Assembly: GCA_015680685.1 (NCBI GenBank) | Contig: MNCI01015627.1 | Span: 387,287-451,286, forward strand | Direction: 5' to 3' | Origin: Gnetum montanum | Taxonomy: Eukaryota; Streptophyta; Gnetopsida; Gnetales; Gnetaceae | Length of the DNA: 64,000 nucleotides | In this document: positions 22,556 to 34,970 of the stretch, piece after piece | Numbering within the stretch: the stretch's first letter is position 1 | Layout: the number at the start of each line of letters is the position of its first letter | The notes under the pieces: generated by a model | Database searches by the model: none | Told to the model about the DNA's origin: nothing | The model's input: only the letters and a program-made list of their open reading frames with translations | Position numbers and translations under genes: made by a program

Positions 22556-24412
22556 TGGTTGAAGCCAACAACCTCCTAGAGGATCCTAAGTCTTACACAC
22601 CCCCTAATCCATGCCCGATTAGGAAGCAACTACGTGACCAAGACTTTTCTGTGGCCAATAATGCACTAAGCACCTACTTATCCCTTGCCTCCACAAGCCA
22701 TGCACTTTTGGTTTTTGCATGCATTGCATTTGTTCATGCATTTACATTTCACCTACTTGCCTAGTTTACAAACTCCACTTTTTTTACACATTTCTACTTT
22801 GTTTACAAATCCATCCACTTAGCTTACACATTGCATTTTCAAAATATCAAAAACACATAAAACTACAAAAACACATGGCCCGAAAAGGTGTTAAACTAGC
22901 CCACAGCCTGGAATGGCCTAAAATTATCACCTTTTGCATTGCCTTCCTTTCATTTGTGCATTTTAACTTTGTTACATAGTTGTCACTTGATGTTGTTTTT
23001 CTAGTTGATTTTTGTAGGATCTTGTAGGCACACAGCATGACTATGCATGTAGCATCACACCTCACACAAGAAAGGTATGCACTCATCCACCATGATGCAA
23101 AAAACTGGCACAGATAGTCCACTGACTATAAACTAGCACAAAAATCTGCTATGACTATAAATTGGCGTAGCAATCCACTATGACTCTAAACTGATAGAAA
23201 ACATCCTTGGGCTATGACATTAAACTGGCATCCATGGATTGTCTTTGGGTCATAACGTTAAACTAGCACAACAGCTCATCTGCTATGACAATAAACTGGC
23301 ACACAATAGTCTACTAGGACTATAAACTAGCACTCCATGATCTGCCAGGACCTTAAACTAGGTTCACGCATTTGCAACATCATCACCTCCCATCATTCTA
23401 CTGATCTTTTGGAGCACCTACCATTAGTACGATCTTTGGAGGATTCACAGCATCATCACCCTAGCACTTTGGCTGGCTTCTTAAGCACTTGCAACTAGCA
23501 CAACATTTGACACATTTGTAGCATCTTCATGTCTAGCACTTGTAGCATCTTCACATTTGGCATTTGCACTTGCATTTCATGTTTTGTGGTTTTCTTGTCT
23601 TCTTGGAAATGTGTTTGTAGGATGAAGCCCTAGAGGTGGTCGTGCACAGACGCATCTCATCATAGCAACAAGTCATCACATCACTCCAATGTGCATGATT
23701 AGACTAGTTAAGCCACTCAAGAGTGCACATCCCCCTTATCCCATTACAACCTATGCACATCCACTCTTTCATCCCAATAGCCTCTCATTCCCCGCATACT
23801 CATGATTACAGATCCCTCTAATGCATACGCACTATGACACATATGGAATTCTTCTCACGTTAACCATAGAATCCATGGTGGACATAACACAACTCGTCCT
23901 ATGGGGAGCCTCTATTGGCTGGTCAAGGCCCAAGAAAATGTAACACAACTCATTCAGGGGAGAAAACACCTATCGTATAGACACAATGTGATTTCATCAA
24001 AGCAAAATCCATCTACTTGATGACCCACACCTTGCAGCTAACAATTAGTAGTAAGCCAAACCCAACGGGGGCTTACCTTGCAACAAAAAAAAGGAGAATA
24101 GGGAAAAACACATCCCCAAGAAAATTAACAATGTTGCAACTTTGCAACTGGCTTAACCTTGGATTGACGTTGACTCTCTTATGAGCACTCTAATGAGAGG
24201 TCAACATTTTAGGGGCAAGTCACTTCATGTCATGGTCACCATTAGCCATGTTGACTCCGCATCTTACATTAGGATACACTATTTGCATTTTATTTCTTTT
24301 TCTTGCATTTCATCTTCCTAGCACATTGCCTACACACTTTTCCCCAGTATACCCTTATCCATAGCACTCTTAAACATGGCAGAATGACACTCAATCTAAT
24401 ACTGACGAGTAA
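22556..24412 (+). other. Post-protease segment and 3' non-coding part of Tat-like copy C
   Basis: 22556-22770 continues the element polyprotein (LLEDPK-SYTPPNPC). The reverse transcriptase, RNase H and integrase that should follow are absent. Instead there are minisatellite units (23085-23360) and the non-coding region that leads to the LTR at 24413. Copy C is therefore a deletion derivative that cannot move alone. Confidence 0.65.
23085..23360 (+). repeat. Minisatellite array 5
   Basis: About nine roughly 30-bp units of the same family (ctatgactataaactagcac and variants), collinear with array 1 in its position before the 3' non-coding region. Confidence 0.85.
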
Positions 24413-25826
24413 TGTTGGTGCCATATCTACTATAGTGTTTTTCAATTCTTTGTTGATGTCTCTTGGGCCACTCCTCTAGATGTCAACAAAGAGGGGCCAT
24501 TGAAACACCATAAAATTTTGGGTCTCAATGTCTCAACTGCAAATTTGGCTAAGTGTCAAAATAGTGGCACTTTGCCCAAATTTTTCAAAGTGTTGAGTGT
24601 AGTTAGCTCTAATTACTAATTTTGCAATTTTGTTTTCTAACTACTGAGTTACATGTCCTATGTGTAACACAGGGCAAGCGTAGTAGCCAGAGTTAGAAAA
24701 TTTTTAAACTTTTCTAGTCACCTTTGGACGTAGAAAATTTTTTGAATTTTTTCTCATAGTTCCACCTACCACACTACCACATGACACTTGATATATATTT
24801 TATGCTAACCCTAGCCCTATAAATATCCCTTGGACCTCCAACATTTTAACAGTTAACATTCCTAGGCAATTGGCATTCCTAGACAATTGACATTCCCAAG
24901 CGGTTGGTGTTCTCAAATGATTGGCATTCTCAAATGGTTGGCATTCCTTGGAGATGAGCATTTTTAGCACTTGGAATTTGGAATTTAGTACAGAGCAACT
25001 TTGGGTGAACAAGACCCAAATACACCAACAAAGATGCAAAGTTATGTTCTATGATCCACTGCAGCCTTCCAAGACATCACAGCCCATGATACACCACAGC
25101 AGCAAACCTGGCAGGCATGGTTCATCATGACAAGCACCAGACTTCATAGCCTGACACCACCAAGATTGTGACTACACTCCCATTGCACCTGTTGTACACT
25201 ATGTACCTTCTGAGACCTATTTGGAGTTAACTATGCTTCCATTTGGGGCAGTGTTCAATTTTTCTCTCCCATTTCTAGCATTTTATTGCATTTTTTTTTG
25301 CATCTTTTTACACTTTTTCATGCATTTTCACACTATACTATGCTTGGGAAATAGTCTCTGTGGGTTGACACTCTCATTTCAATCAAAGCCCTTGGCTACA
25401 CTCAACCCCATTCCATGGCTACACTCTACACTTAGTACCATGAAGTACCGCTTTGACACTTAGCACTACTTCATGTCATTTGCACTTGCATTTTGGCTAA
25501 TCATGCCACCCCCTGGTTGTACCCACTACCCAAGTTGCACCCAGAAAATTCTCTATTCAATCATCAAGACTGTTTAGGGCACTCTGCCTCCATTTCCAAC
25601 AAGGCCTTTGCATGGAGGCAGGGTTAAGGTTGTGCATCCGTTGATCCCTCGATGATTCCATCCACTGATATTTTCAATCATTACGCACCCCTCGTTGCAT
25701 CCAATAAGTTCCTATTCAATCGGCCAAACCATTCAAGGTGCCTCGTCTCTACCTCCAACAAGCCCTCACACAAATTTTTGGCTAGCTTGTGCACCTATGA
25801 ACCTTTTTTGTTTTAATCGCCAACAT
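24413..25826 (+). mobile_element. Tat-like LTR (copy C)
   Basis: 1414 bp, starting TGTTGGTGCC and ending GCCAACA, so the ends form TGTTGG/CCAACA inverted repeats. The TATA box is CTATAAATAT at 24817-24826. The bases after the end resemble those after the LTR end of inverted copy B. The last 310 bp hold a degenerate internal duplication, starting near 25515 and 25688, with gcaccc-tgttgcat blocks and cctctac-tccaacaa. Confidence 0.8.
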
Positions 25827-25859
25827 TTTTGATCATTATACTTACCACTTCATCCACTC

Positions 25860-27075
25860 TTATGATCATTGTTAACGTGATGGTTGGATTATTACTTAAA
25901 TGAAGGAATCTTAACAATGGATCCAACCACTAGAACCTTTCAAAATCTAGGGCATTGACTTCATGGATCCTATCACACCCATGTCAAATGAAAAGACATA
26001 CATCATAGTCATTGTTGACTATAATATGAAATGGGTAGAAGCAGTAGTTGTTACCAACTATACATCCTCTACAACTACTTAGTTTGTACAAAAAAATGTT
26101 ATAAACAAGTTTGGGATGCCACATGCACTGATTTTTTATATTGGTACTTACTTTATAGGTACCACCTTTTGAAAGCTCATGCAACACTTTGGAGTAGAAC
26201 ATAAATTAACAACACCCTACCACACCCAAGCCAATGGTCAAGCTGAGGTTACCAATAGGAAAATTATTAAAATCTTAACAAGAACAATTAGCAAATATAG
26301 GAGAGACTACAGCACAAAACTCAATGATGTCCTTTGGACCTACCACTTAATATGAAAACTCTCTATAGGCTATTCTCTCTATGAGTTGGTGTATGGAAAA
26401 TTGCCAAATTTTGCTATTCTATCCAAGCTTTGTAAACTTTTAATAGCCTATGACCTTGACCTTGACCAAAGCCCAACACAGAAAGAAAGACTGATCAACC
26501 TTAATGTGCTAGACGAGAATAGATTTGTGGCCCTATCCTTGAATGAAGTGCACATGGAATTCAACAAATAATTCCATGACCTCAAAATAAGGAAGGTTAC
26601 AGAACAAAACTCAATGATGTCCTTTGGACCTACCACTTAATATGAAAACTCTCTATAGGCTATTCTCTCTATGAGTTGGTGTACGGAAAATTGCCAACTT
26701 TTACTATTCTATCCAAGCTTTGTAAACTTGTAATAGCCTATGACCTTGACCTTGACCATAGCCCAACACAGAAAGAAAGACTGATCAACCTTAATGTGCT
26801 AGATGAGAATAGATTTGTGGCCCTATCCTTGAATGAAGTGCACATGGAATTCAACAAATAATTCCATGACCTCAAAATAAGGAAGGTAAAATTTCAACTT
26901 GGCGACAATGTCCTTTACTAGAACCACATATGTGCCATAGTGAACTAAGTTCCAAACATTGTGGGAAGGGTCTTATATCATCTATGAAACCTTTCCTTCT
27001 AGGGAAATGTTGATCTACAAACTACATAGCCCAAACAAGAACCTGCTCATCAACATGCAACAAGTAAAACATTTT
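25860..27075 (+). pseudogene. Athila-like integrase remnant
   Basis: The catalytic core is well read: PLEPFQNLGIDFMDPI, YIIVIVDYNMKWVEAV, NKFGMPHALI, YHTQANGQAEVTNRKI, then KLNDVLWTYH and YSLYELVYGKLP. The C-terminal part is KERLINLNVLDENRF followed by KFQLGD. Stops occur, for example after SSTTT at 26081. The second catalytic Asp region reads FYIGTYF where D-G-G/GTHF is expected, so it is mutated. A 290-bp tandem duplication shifts the frame at 26597. The element continues into the spacer, env-like region and LTR up to 33115. Confidence 0.88.
26307..26886 (+). repeat. 290-bp tandem duplication in the integrase
   Basis: Units 26307-26596 and 26597-26886 are nearly identical, differing at about seven positions by eye. 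290 is not a multiple of three, so the duplication itself breaks the frame. Both 61-codon ORFs (26386-26571 and 26676-26861) are the same protein piece seen twice. Confidence 0.95.
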
Positions 27076-28980
27076 CATGAGCCCAATTGAGCTAGTGCTA
27101 GAAACCCCTCATCGGATGAACACCCTCATTCAATTTTTTAGATCTCCTCCTTCCAACTCAGTCATGGGAGAGATGGTCATCCATGCTAACCAATTAAGTA
27201 GCTCCTTAGTTTTTATACTTTTTTGTTTTACATCCTTTTGGTTTTTACGCTATTTTTTGTTTTACAACATCGTTAGTACATTTTATCTTTCTAGGATATT
27301 TTACAATTTCTTTTATATTTTACTTTATTTTTGTGTATGTATTTTTCTTATGTTTTCTAATAAATTGCTTTGTTTTCCGTATTCCCAATAGGACACAGTG
27401 ATGCTATAGTTGTTTGCTAATTGTGTTTTGTACTTAATGTTTTTGATTATTAATGTCTGGTTTCTCTCTTTGAATTTTGATATTGATAACTAAGACAAAG
27501 TTTCTTTTTCATGGAATAGGCAATGAGTCCATGTCATCCACCCATCCATAACGCTTTATGATCTTCTTTGTTTTGGAAATATGAGGTCTCTTTCCTTAAT
27601 GAAACTTTAATGAACTTGTGATCTTGATAGTTTCCAAACTTGGGAAAGATTAAATGGAATGACAAGGATATGACTTCAAGAGGACTTAATGCTCTTTGTA
27701 CTTTTCTACTCTCTTGAGTGCATAAGTATTTTCATGGATTTCTTACCATTTTGTTGTTGACCAATAATAGGAAGCTAAAGTCTTTACATGGTGTGGTTTC
27801 CATCTAAAAATCCATAAAAACATAAAATTTTAAAAAAAATGATGGGAATTCAAAGCACACCCCTTAGACAAAATAAATAGGATACAAGCACTAGTTATGG
27901 AACTAGAAAGACACATTACATTTTTATGAAGGTCCCCTTTAACTAAGGTCCCTTCTCACTTCCTGCTTCTCTTTTTTTCTCAAAAATAAATTTTGATTAA
28001 TCTATGGAAGCATTCTTATGTCTTAACAAGGTGGATAGATCTTAAAGTATCCATGCAAAGTCACTGAAAGTGGTTGGTTTTGATCTAGACTAACTATGGA
28101 CTTTATCAAGTCATTTAACCACAAAATCCATAAGGGACTTCATGTGATCATGATTCAGAATTCCATCCCACCTTCTCTTTCATCTATCTTTTCTTCCCAT
28201 AATTCACCTTACTGCCAATTTTTCATGATTTTGTTCAATGTCTTAGTTTGATGTGCTGAAATTCTTAGGTAGATTCTTTTGAATTAGGTCCTTAACTTTC
28301 CATAACCATTAATCAACTTCAAGGCCTACAAACTCCTTGGTTTGAGGATATGTAATGGAAAAGGGGCATGAGCTTGCTATGGGGAGGACCCACTTGCATA
28401 TCTCTTGGTTGGATTAGTTAAGTTCCTTATCCTTAGGCATTTCCTTAATCAAATCATTCTACATGTCCCATCAGTTGCATTCAACTATGCGCTCCTTAAT
28501 GGCATGTCTTCATAAAGCCTTATTCTCCAAGCCAAAACTCCAATTTGTGAATAACTAAATCCTCTTCAAGTATTTCATTGTGTTCACAACTTTTCTAGCT
28601 CTCTGAAAACCCTACTTTCATGTTGAAACTCCTTCAATTTTTTGAATTTTTAATTGTGAAAACTTTTCTCTATAGGCTCCATCAACAAGACCCCATCGAT
28701 GGAGTGGCCTTGTAGATAAGACCTCATCAATGTAAAGTAAAAAGTCTATATATATCTGGTAACCCTTAGTAATTTTTTACATTTGTACTCAAACAAGAGG
28801 GAATTTTTTGAAATTTTCAAAGCCCAAAACATTCCAAGAGCCATAACTTTTGAATCGTTTGTCCAATTCATTCCATTCTTTAGTCCTATAGCTATCAAAG
28901 GTAAGCTGTTTATTGTGGGGGCCACAAACCTTAAGTTTTTGATGAATTTTTTTTTTTGAAATTTTTCTAACTCCCACAAG
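27076..28980 (+). other. Non-coding spacer of the Athila-like element
   Basis: No credible ORF. 27520-28480 is the reverse complement of 10200-11100, and each follows the same integrase. The part 28500-28980 is AT-rich with nothing recognised. Together with the flanking integrase and env-like region it forms one long element. Confidence 0.55.
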
Positions 28981-31900
28981 GGTTTAACTTATAAATTAAC
29001 ATTAAAACATCAATTTATAACAGTTAAACCTTTTCAACAAACTTTGATGGCATTCTAAACTAAATAACATTAAAATAATATTAAAATAATCAATCTACCA
29101 TGGTCATAACTTAGTCAAAGTGTAACTATCAAATGAGATCAGGTACCTACAAGTTATAAGTTACACATTGTATGATAATCCTTGGTTATGTTGTTACTAT
29201 AAATGGCACCTAAGGAAAAGCAAATGTAGGAAGGAGGACCATCCCAACTAAGGGACAAATGACTAAGAACCAAAAGGAACCAAGAATAGCCCTAGGAGTA
29301 GGCAGCCAAAACCCATGTAACGGGATCTCTTTGGGAGGAGCCTAAAGTGGAATCTGTTAGATAGATTCCCAAAGAAGTAGTCCTAACTAAATAGTCTCAC
29401 TAAGATGAGGTACTAGAGCCAAGACCAAACCTTGAGGTCACCTTAACAGAGGCTTACCTTAGGAAAATTGCATCTAAGGAGGTCTAGAAATCTATGCTTC
29501 AAGAATTAAACTTTGGACCCCTCTTGGAGTTTGATCCTCTAGAAGTCAAAGCTCAATTGCAGAACTCTCCCATATGGCCCACCATCACTTCCAATGGGGA
29601 GTGATACATGGAAGAGACATACCTTTTCTAGAACAACAAGTAGGCAAGTTCAACGGCCAAAATCAAGGACATTTTTGTGTCCTACTCAGTGAAAGTAATT
29701 TCTAAGACCCCTTGGTTGCCACAAATTGGCACCAATCTTGCAAAAATTTCAATGTAGGCAGATCCTAACATCAAGAAAGAATGGACGCAGTAGTGTTATT
29801 GAGTAGACCACAAGGAGTTTGATGCACTTACCATAGTGGAATGCACATACTTCAATATTGTGACCTTTCACCTTAATCCAACGATGATGCCAACAAAGAT
29901 CACAGCCTTCTCCACCCATGCATGCACCACCCTAAGCAGTATATTTCTAGTCAACCTTCTATAGCTATTCTATCTTAATATAGAAAAGCACTTCAAGGAA
30001 AAAAAACATGAAAGGAAGACACTCCCTTTTTCATGCCTCATCAGAAAATTATGCAAGAAGGGAGGCATAACCTACTACACAAATGATGTTATTCAACATG
30101 CTCCAACTACCTCTTTGGCAAAATGATGAAATACAAGGTGCCTATGAAGGTGATCCAAGAAGAGTAGTAACCACCACCTCCACCACCCATTCATGAGACA
30201 ATGCCAAATGCCCACACTGCCATTGAGAGCATGCATGAACTCTGAGAGCAACTCTTGCAATAGCAACAACAACTAGGGATGAGTGGTGGTGATCCATCTA
30301 TGTACAAACTAGCCATGAGCCACCTTAATGAAGTGGCCGAAACCATAATTTAGATGGAGAGTGGGGCACCAATTTTCTTAGCCTAAAGAATGCAAGTGCC
30401 CATAAGGTCAAATCCAAGCATCCAAAAGGTGATGGTATCTCTTTTGCAACACCGATAATTCCTAGATATCTTTAGGAGTGCCGCTACCTTTTCAATATGT
30501 CTGAAGGAGGGTGAGGAGCCACTGTAGTGGTGATGCACCACCATGGACAGGAGACAACAACTAAAGTGGTTACTAACAAAGTGGCTAAAGCACTTAACAC
30601 ACATGCGACATCTATACCAAATGTCTCTACACTCATAGATGTGAAGATGTTCATAGGAACTCTCAGTGATAAATTGAATGCAGCCCAGCATGAGGAATTG
30701 CTAAACCAACTATAGGAAATCGCTTCTAAATCTCTATAACCTTCTAGATACCATCACTACAATCTAGTCAGAGCTACTCAAGGCAAGAGGCAAATTCATT
30801 ATCATGGAGGGAAAACTTGAAATAGCCCAAGTTGAGAATCAACACTTAGCAATAAAGTTGCCAAATTAGGAGCCTTCCTCATTGATCTCACATTGCTTAA
30901 CCAAGCAATAACACATGATAAAGCTTCCAATAGCTTCAGAAAAGACTCAAAGAGGTTGAGGACACTAAGGAGTTGATAGTCTTTGACTAGTCCTTGGCTA
31001 ATGCCACGATGTATAACATCCAAAAGGACTTTGTTCAAACACATCGTGAGAATGAGATACTTATCGTAGAAAATAGAAGTAGCAAATGTCAAACTGTATA
31101 TATTAATAGTAGGAGCAACTAGCCATGGTGAATGCAAAATTGAGGAGATTGACAACAAAAAATAGAAAACGCTCTATGGAAGAAGTCTATTCCTTGCACC
31201 AAAAATCTATAATTGAGATTACTACCTAGAAAAATAAGGCCTTGAAGTTCCAAAGGATTAAAAATCAATACAAAGACTAGGTTGGATTGAAGAAAGAAAT
31301 CAATGAAAAGAAAATCCACTTGATAAAGGAAAAAGTTAATGAGGCCCTCCAACAGCTCCAACAACGAAGTGATGTTTGGTAGTTTATCTTTGATGGGCTG
31401 TATACGTACAACAAGGCTGAAATCTACCTAAAAGAGCTACAAATCAAGGAGATAACCAAATACATGGAGCTTGCCAATCTTTGCTATGCAAAGTTGGCAA
31501 TGTTGACTAGCAGAAGGCTACAGTCAGAATTAGAAAAACAAGTAGCCAACTCGCACTTATTGTACAAGGTAGAGTTCAAGCACCATAAGGAGATGAAGTA
31601 GAAGCTTGAGATAACAAATGTGGAACTCGAGGTTCTCAAGGCAAAGTTCTCATATCAGAGATCAACTACTAAGAACCTAGCCAAAAAGATGAACAACTAT
31701 CAAGAGTTGCAGAATGCACTCAGAGTGTTTGACATCAAATGCAAATAATAGTTCACTACATGTTTCATTAATGTGAAGGAGCTATTGCCTACAATGCCCT
31801 ATTTGTGGGATATTCCCATTATGGCCTGTATTGGTGATATAGTGTGGACTATGAATGATCCTTAGTGTAAGGAGGAGAAGATGAAGGCATTGTTGAATGC

Positions 31901-32256
31901 TTTCCGTCTTCAGCCAGAAGTTGCAGCTACTGCAAGACAATTACAATAATCGCCTCAACCACTGCATGCACCTAAAGGAGAAGAACGCTCTTCAAAACCT
32001 CAAGAGCCTCCACCACCTAGGATCATCTAAACTTCTTCTCATCTTCACACCATTCAAGGAGTTGTGGCTATTAGTTTTTTCCTGGTGTTCAATTTTGTTG
32101 TCCTAAACATCCATTTTTGTAATGATTGTAAAATTGTACACTTGGGCACTCACTTTTTATTATTTTTGTTTATGTGTTTGTAGTTAGTTAATAATTCTAT
32201 ACCTTCCCAGATTTTGTAAGGAAATTGAGAATGAGCTTTTATTCAGTCATAAGGGT
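28981..32256 (+). pseudogene. env-like region with coiled-coil ORF, Athila-like element
   Basis: The first half (about 29203-30130) can be read in pieces as LLEFDPLEVKAQL, FNIVTFHLNPTMMPTKI and then RKTLPFSCLIRKLCKKGGI. It is matched on the minus strand at 42330-43700. The second half (about 30780-31745) is rich in Lys/Glu/Leu with long coiled-coil stretches (for example KVEFKHHKEMK, LEITNVELEVLKA) and is matched at 2780-3700. A Pro-rich tail ends near 32030. The region lies between integrase and 3' LTR, the place of the env-like ORF in Athila elements, but I could not recognise a known domain. Many stops. Confidence 0.55.
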
Positions 32257-33115
32257 TGGGCTGCATTGACAGAATACTGTCAATGCAATCACGTTGGTGT
32301 GGCCATGTCAACGGGATCTCGTCAACATGATTCTGTCGATGCAGAGTTTGACCCATTGATGTGTACCTGTCAATAGGGCATCCTATTTCTACCTATAAAT
32401 GTGTGCCGACCCACAACATTTATGGTAATATTTTGATAGTTGTAGCAAAGCACTTGTAGTTTTTCCATTTGAGAGTTAAAATATTTTCTGAGTGCTCATA
32501 GTAGGAGTCAAAAAGTGTACATATCTTTATTCAAACACTATTGTACTTGAGCACTTTAGTGTGGATGACAATAAAGATGAGCTTTTCTAATAAACCTTGC
32601 AACACTAGGACTAGATTAATTATTCCCTTAAACATTTAATATTCATGCAATTTACTTTAATGTTTTTAAGTAATTAATTAATATCAATTAAATAGTAAAC
32701 ATAAGTACGACCACTTCGAGCATACATTTAACGATTAGTAATCCCAATAATGCTTAACATTTGGTAATCTAATAGTACTATAAGTGTTCAGGATATGTAC
32801 AACAAGTGAGAACAGATGCTTATGTTAGGATTAGTTCAGTGATAGCTAGTTATTAGATTAGTTAAACATTAAATTATTTTATTCTTTATTTTTGTTCTTA
32901 GAAAACTTAAACCATAAAAGATAAAATGATAAAAATCATATGCCTCAATTACACTTAACCATACTCTTGCACTTAACAAGTAGAGCTGGGAAGACAATGA
33001 TTACCTCCTAGAACCATTATACTTAGAAACCTAAAGTCTTTGGAATTTGATTAGATCGTTGAGTGAACACTAGTGATTCATATGGTTCGGTGTAAGGTAT
33101 ACTTGTTGTTCATTA
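32257..33115 (+). mobile_element. Athila-like 3' LTR
   Basis: Starts TGGGCTGC and ends GTTCATTA (decayed CTCATCA). The TATA box is CTATAAATGT at 32393-32402. AATAAA-type and U5 blocks (tacgaccacttcgagcat, tggtaat) match the LTR at 60416-61399. U3 opens with a perfect 10-bp hairpin (32263-32272 with 32277-32286, loop AATA). No primer site follows, consistent with a 3' LTR. Confidence 0.8.
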
Positions 33116-33539
33116 GCAACAAAAGTTAAAAGCTTTTAATCCTTGAACCTCCAAAATAAAAAGAAGTCAATATTGTAGAAAACAAATTAATTGTTCAGCT
33201 TTCACTAGGAAGTTTTTTGCATAAAGTTGTAACTTAAAAGTGACATGTTTGAAAAGATAGTATTTAACTCCTATAGAGAGGTCATAGTTATGCTCTTGCT
33301 ATTGGAAAATAATAGCATGCCAAAGCTTCCAAATAAAGTAGAAAAAATATGTTCGAAGACAATTCTAACCAAGGCATTTGCAAAGAACATTATATAATGA
33401 GCTTAAAGAAAAGGTTGCTACATTACTCATTAAGAAAGTTATCTCTAAGAAAGACCAAACAAACCTTGGGAAGAACAACTAAAGATAATACTAAGAAATT
33501 ATAAATAAACAAAGATAAATAGTGAAAAATAACTTGTAT
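33116..33539. other. No feature recognised
   Basis: AT-rich sequence after the LTR, without a convincing ORF or match to the other repeats in the window. Confidence 0.5.
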
Positions 33540-34452
33540 CAACTATTCGAAGATATGCTGTGCGACCTGTTCGCAGCAAAGTTTCCAAGCTTTTTGTCGT
33601 GGAGAAGACATCTAATACGACGCGAAAAAACAATACAAATAATAACAGTTAACAGTATTGCATTTGTTCAGTGATTTTCATTCCGCACCGACCACAATAG
33701 TTTAATTCGAAAAACTCCGGATACTGTTCAGATCATCTTGTGAAACGTTCATGTCTACGATGGAATGATATGTTTCAATATTAAACAATCTCTGCACATG
33801 GTCCGCCTTAAATTAATGCTTTTAGAATTTCTTATTCCTGAAATTCTCCGTCCCCAAATTTGCTTCGGGGAATTATCATAACTTAATTCTGAACAAATGT
33901 TGTTCTTACAACTCTATGAGTATATCCATAACGTCCCACACAAGGGTCATGCAGGAGAGCACTATTTGATAAAGACTGTTGTCCATGTGCTATGACGCTT
34001 AAAAAGATGGCGGACAATGACTTGTCTGAAAGTCTTTTGGACGGACAACGATCGCACACATTATAAATGACTAACAAAAGTTTGCTTCCTGTTTGGTCAA
34101 ATACATTGGTTAAATATGGATGGTACAGCACATGATCAGCGAACAGTAAAATGGATCCCTGTCGTTCAGCAACAACAGAGCAACGATAATCATAATATTC
34201 AGATTTGCGGAAGGGAGTCCCACAGCTCTTTTTAAATGGCCACTCACAGGGAGGAAAGAAAAACAGAAAACATATATAACATTCCTGTGTCCGTTTCGTT
34301 TTTTTTTTTTTTAAGCAATTTTGGTAACGTGTACAGCAATTGGGCTTTCGCAAACAGTAATTTTTCCTTTTTCTTTTTTTAATTGAAAACAAAGCAACTC
34401 CCACTTCATCCATGGCCGGGCCAACCGCATTTTGTTCAGACAAGCTTATCAT
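33540..34452 (-). pseudogene. Low-copy region with a 189-codon ORF, possible gene relic
   Basis: The ORF 33883-34452 (-) has no match elsewhere in the window except a weak resemblance to 55676-55948 (-): S-I-(V/L), F-P/YHP, a DQ pair, then hydrophobic I/V-V, and a shared end (D/N)S-LLH. CpG is not depleted here, unlike the retroelements around it, so this looks like unique host DNA. The N-terminal third is a poor Lys- and Phe-rich sequence read through poly-A/T runs. I do not recognise a function. It may be a chance ORF or a decayed exon. Confidence 0.3.
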
Positions 34453-34645
34453 TCTGGTCGAGTTTAATTCAATTTTATTCTTGGCTAATTACAATTTCGC
34501 TTAAAATACAATTCAAATTTGATATTTGAAAGATCAATTTCACTAAAAAGTTAAAATACAAATTTATCTGAAAGTTGTAAAAGCAACAACATCATTCTAA
34601 TAGATGAAAGCGTACATCTTTATTTTTGCAACTTTTTTAACTTTT
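34453..34645. repeat. Fragment of a foldback (MITE-like) element
   Basis: The stretch with tacaattcaaatttga, gatcaatttcact and gttaaaatacaaatttatct matches one arm of the inverted repeat at 54490-54905. The opposite arm is mostly missing. Confidence 0.5.
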
Positions 34646-34970
34646 GATTGAAATTGGTTACCTCGTTAAAGTATGCTCGTGGTTTGGACAATTTTGATTC
34701 CAACGGAAATGTACTCATCAAATCATTCACCTAGGCTACTAGCAATTTAAGTAAAATTGAAATTAATTAATAGTGAGTGAAATGGACTTAAATTTAACAA
34801 GATTGCTTTACAATCTAACATTACTATAAATAATAATAGTTAGTTAAATAAATATAAGACTTGAAACATTCCATGCTTTCAATAGAGAATGTTGGTATTT
34901 ATGATCACTCCCTACATGTAAGGCATTAATGATCATGCTCTAGATATAAGAGGTGACAATTTGGGTTCTT
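34646..34970. other. No feature recognised
   Basis: AT-rich, no ORF of interest and no clear repeat match. Confidence 0.4.

Noticed and set aside
27077-27391. 104-codon hydrophobic plus-strand ORF
   Set aside because: Lies in the T-rich spacer after the integrase; Phe/Leu/Tyr richness comes from T-rich DNA and no homologous reading exists in the sister copy.
30383-30691. 102-codon minus-strand Cys/His-rich ORF
   Set aside because: It is antisense to the env-like coiled-coil region of the plus-strand element and has no conserved counterpart.
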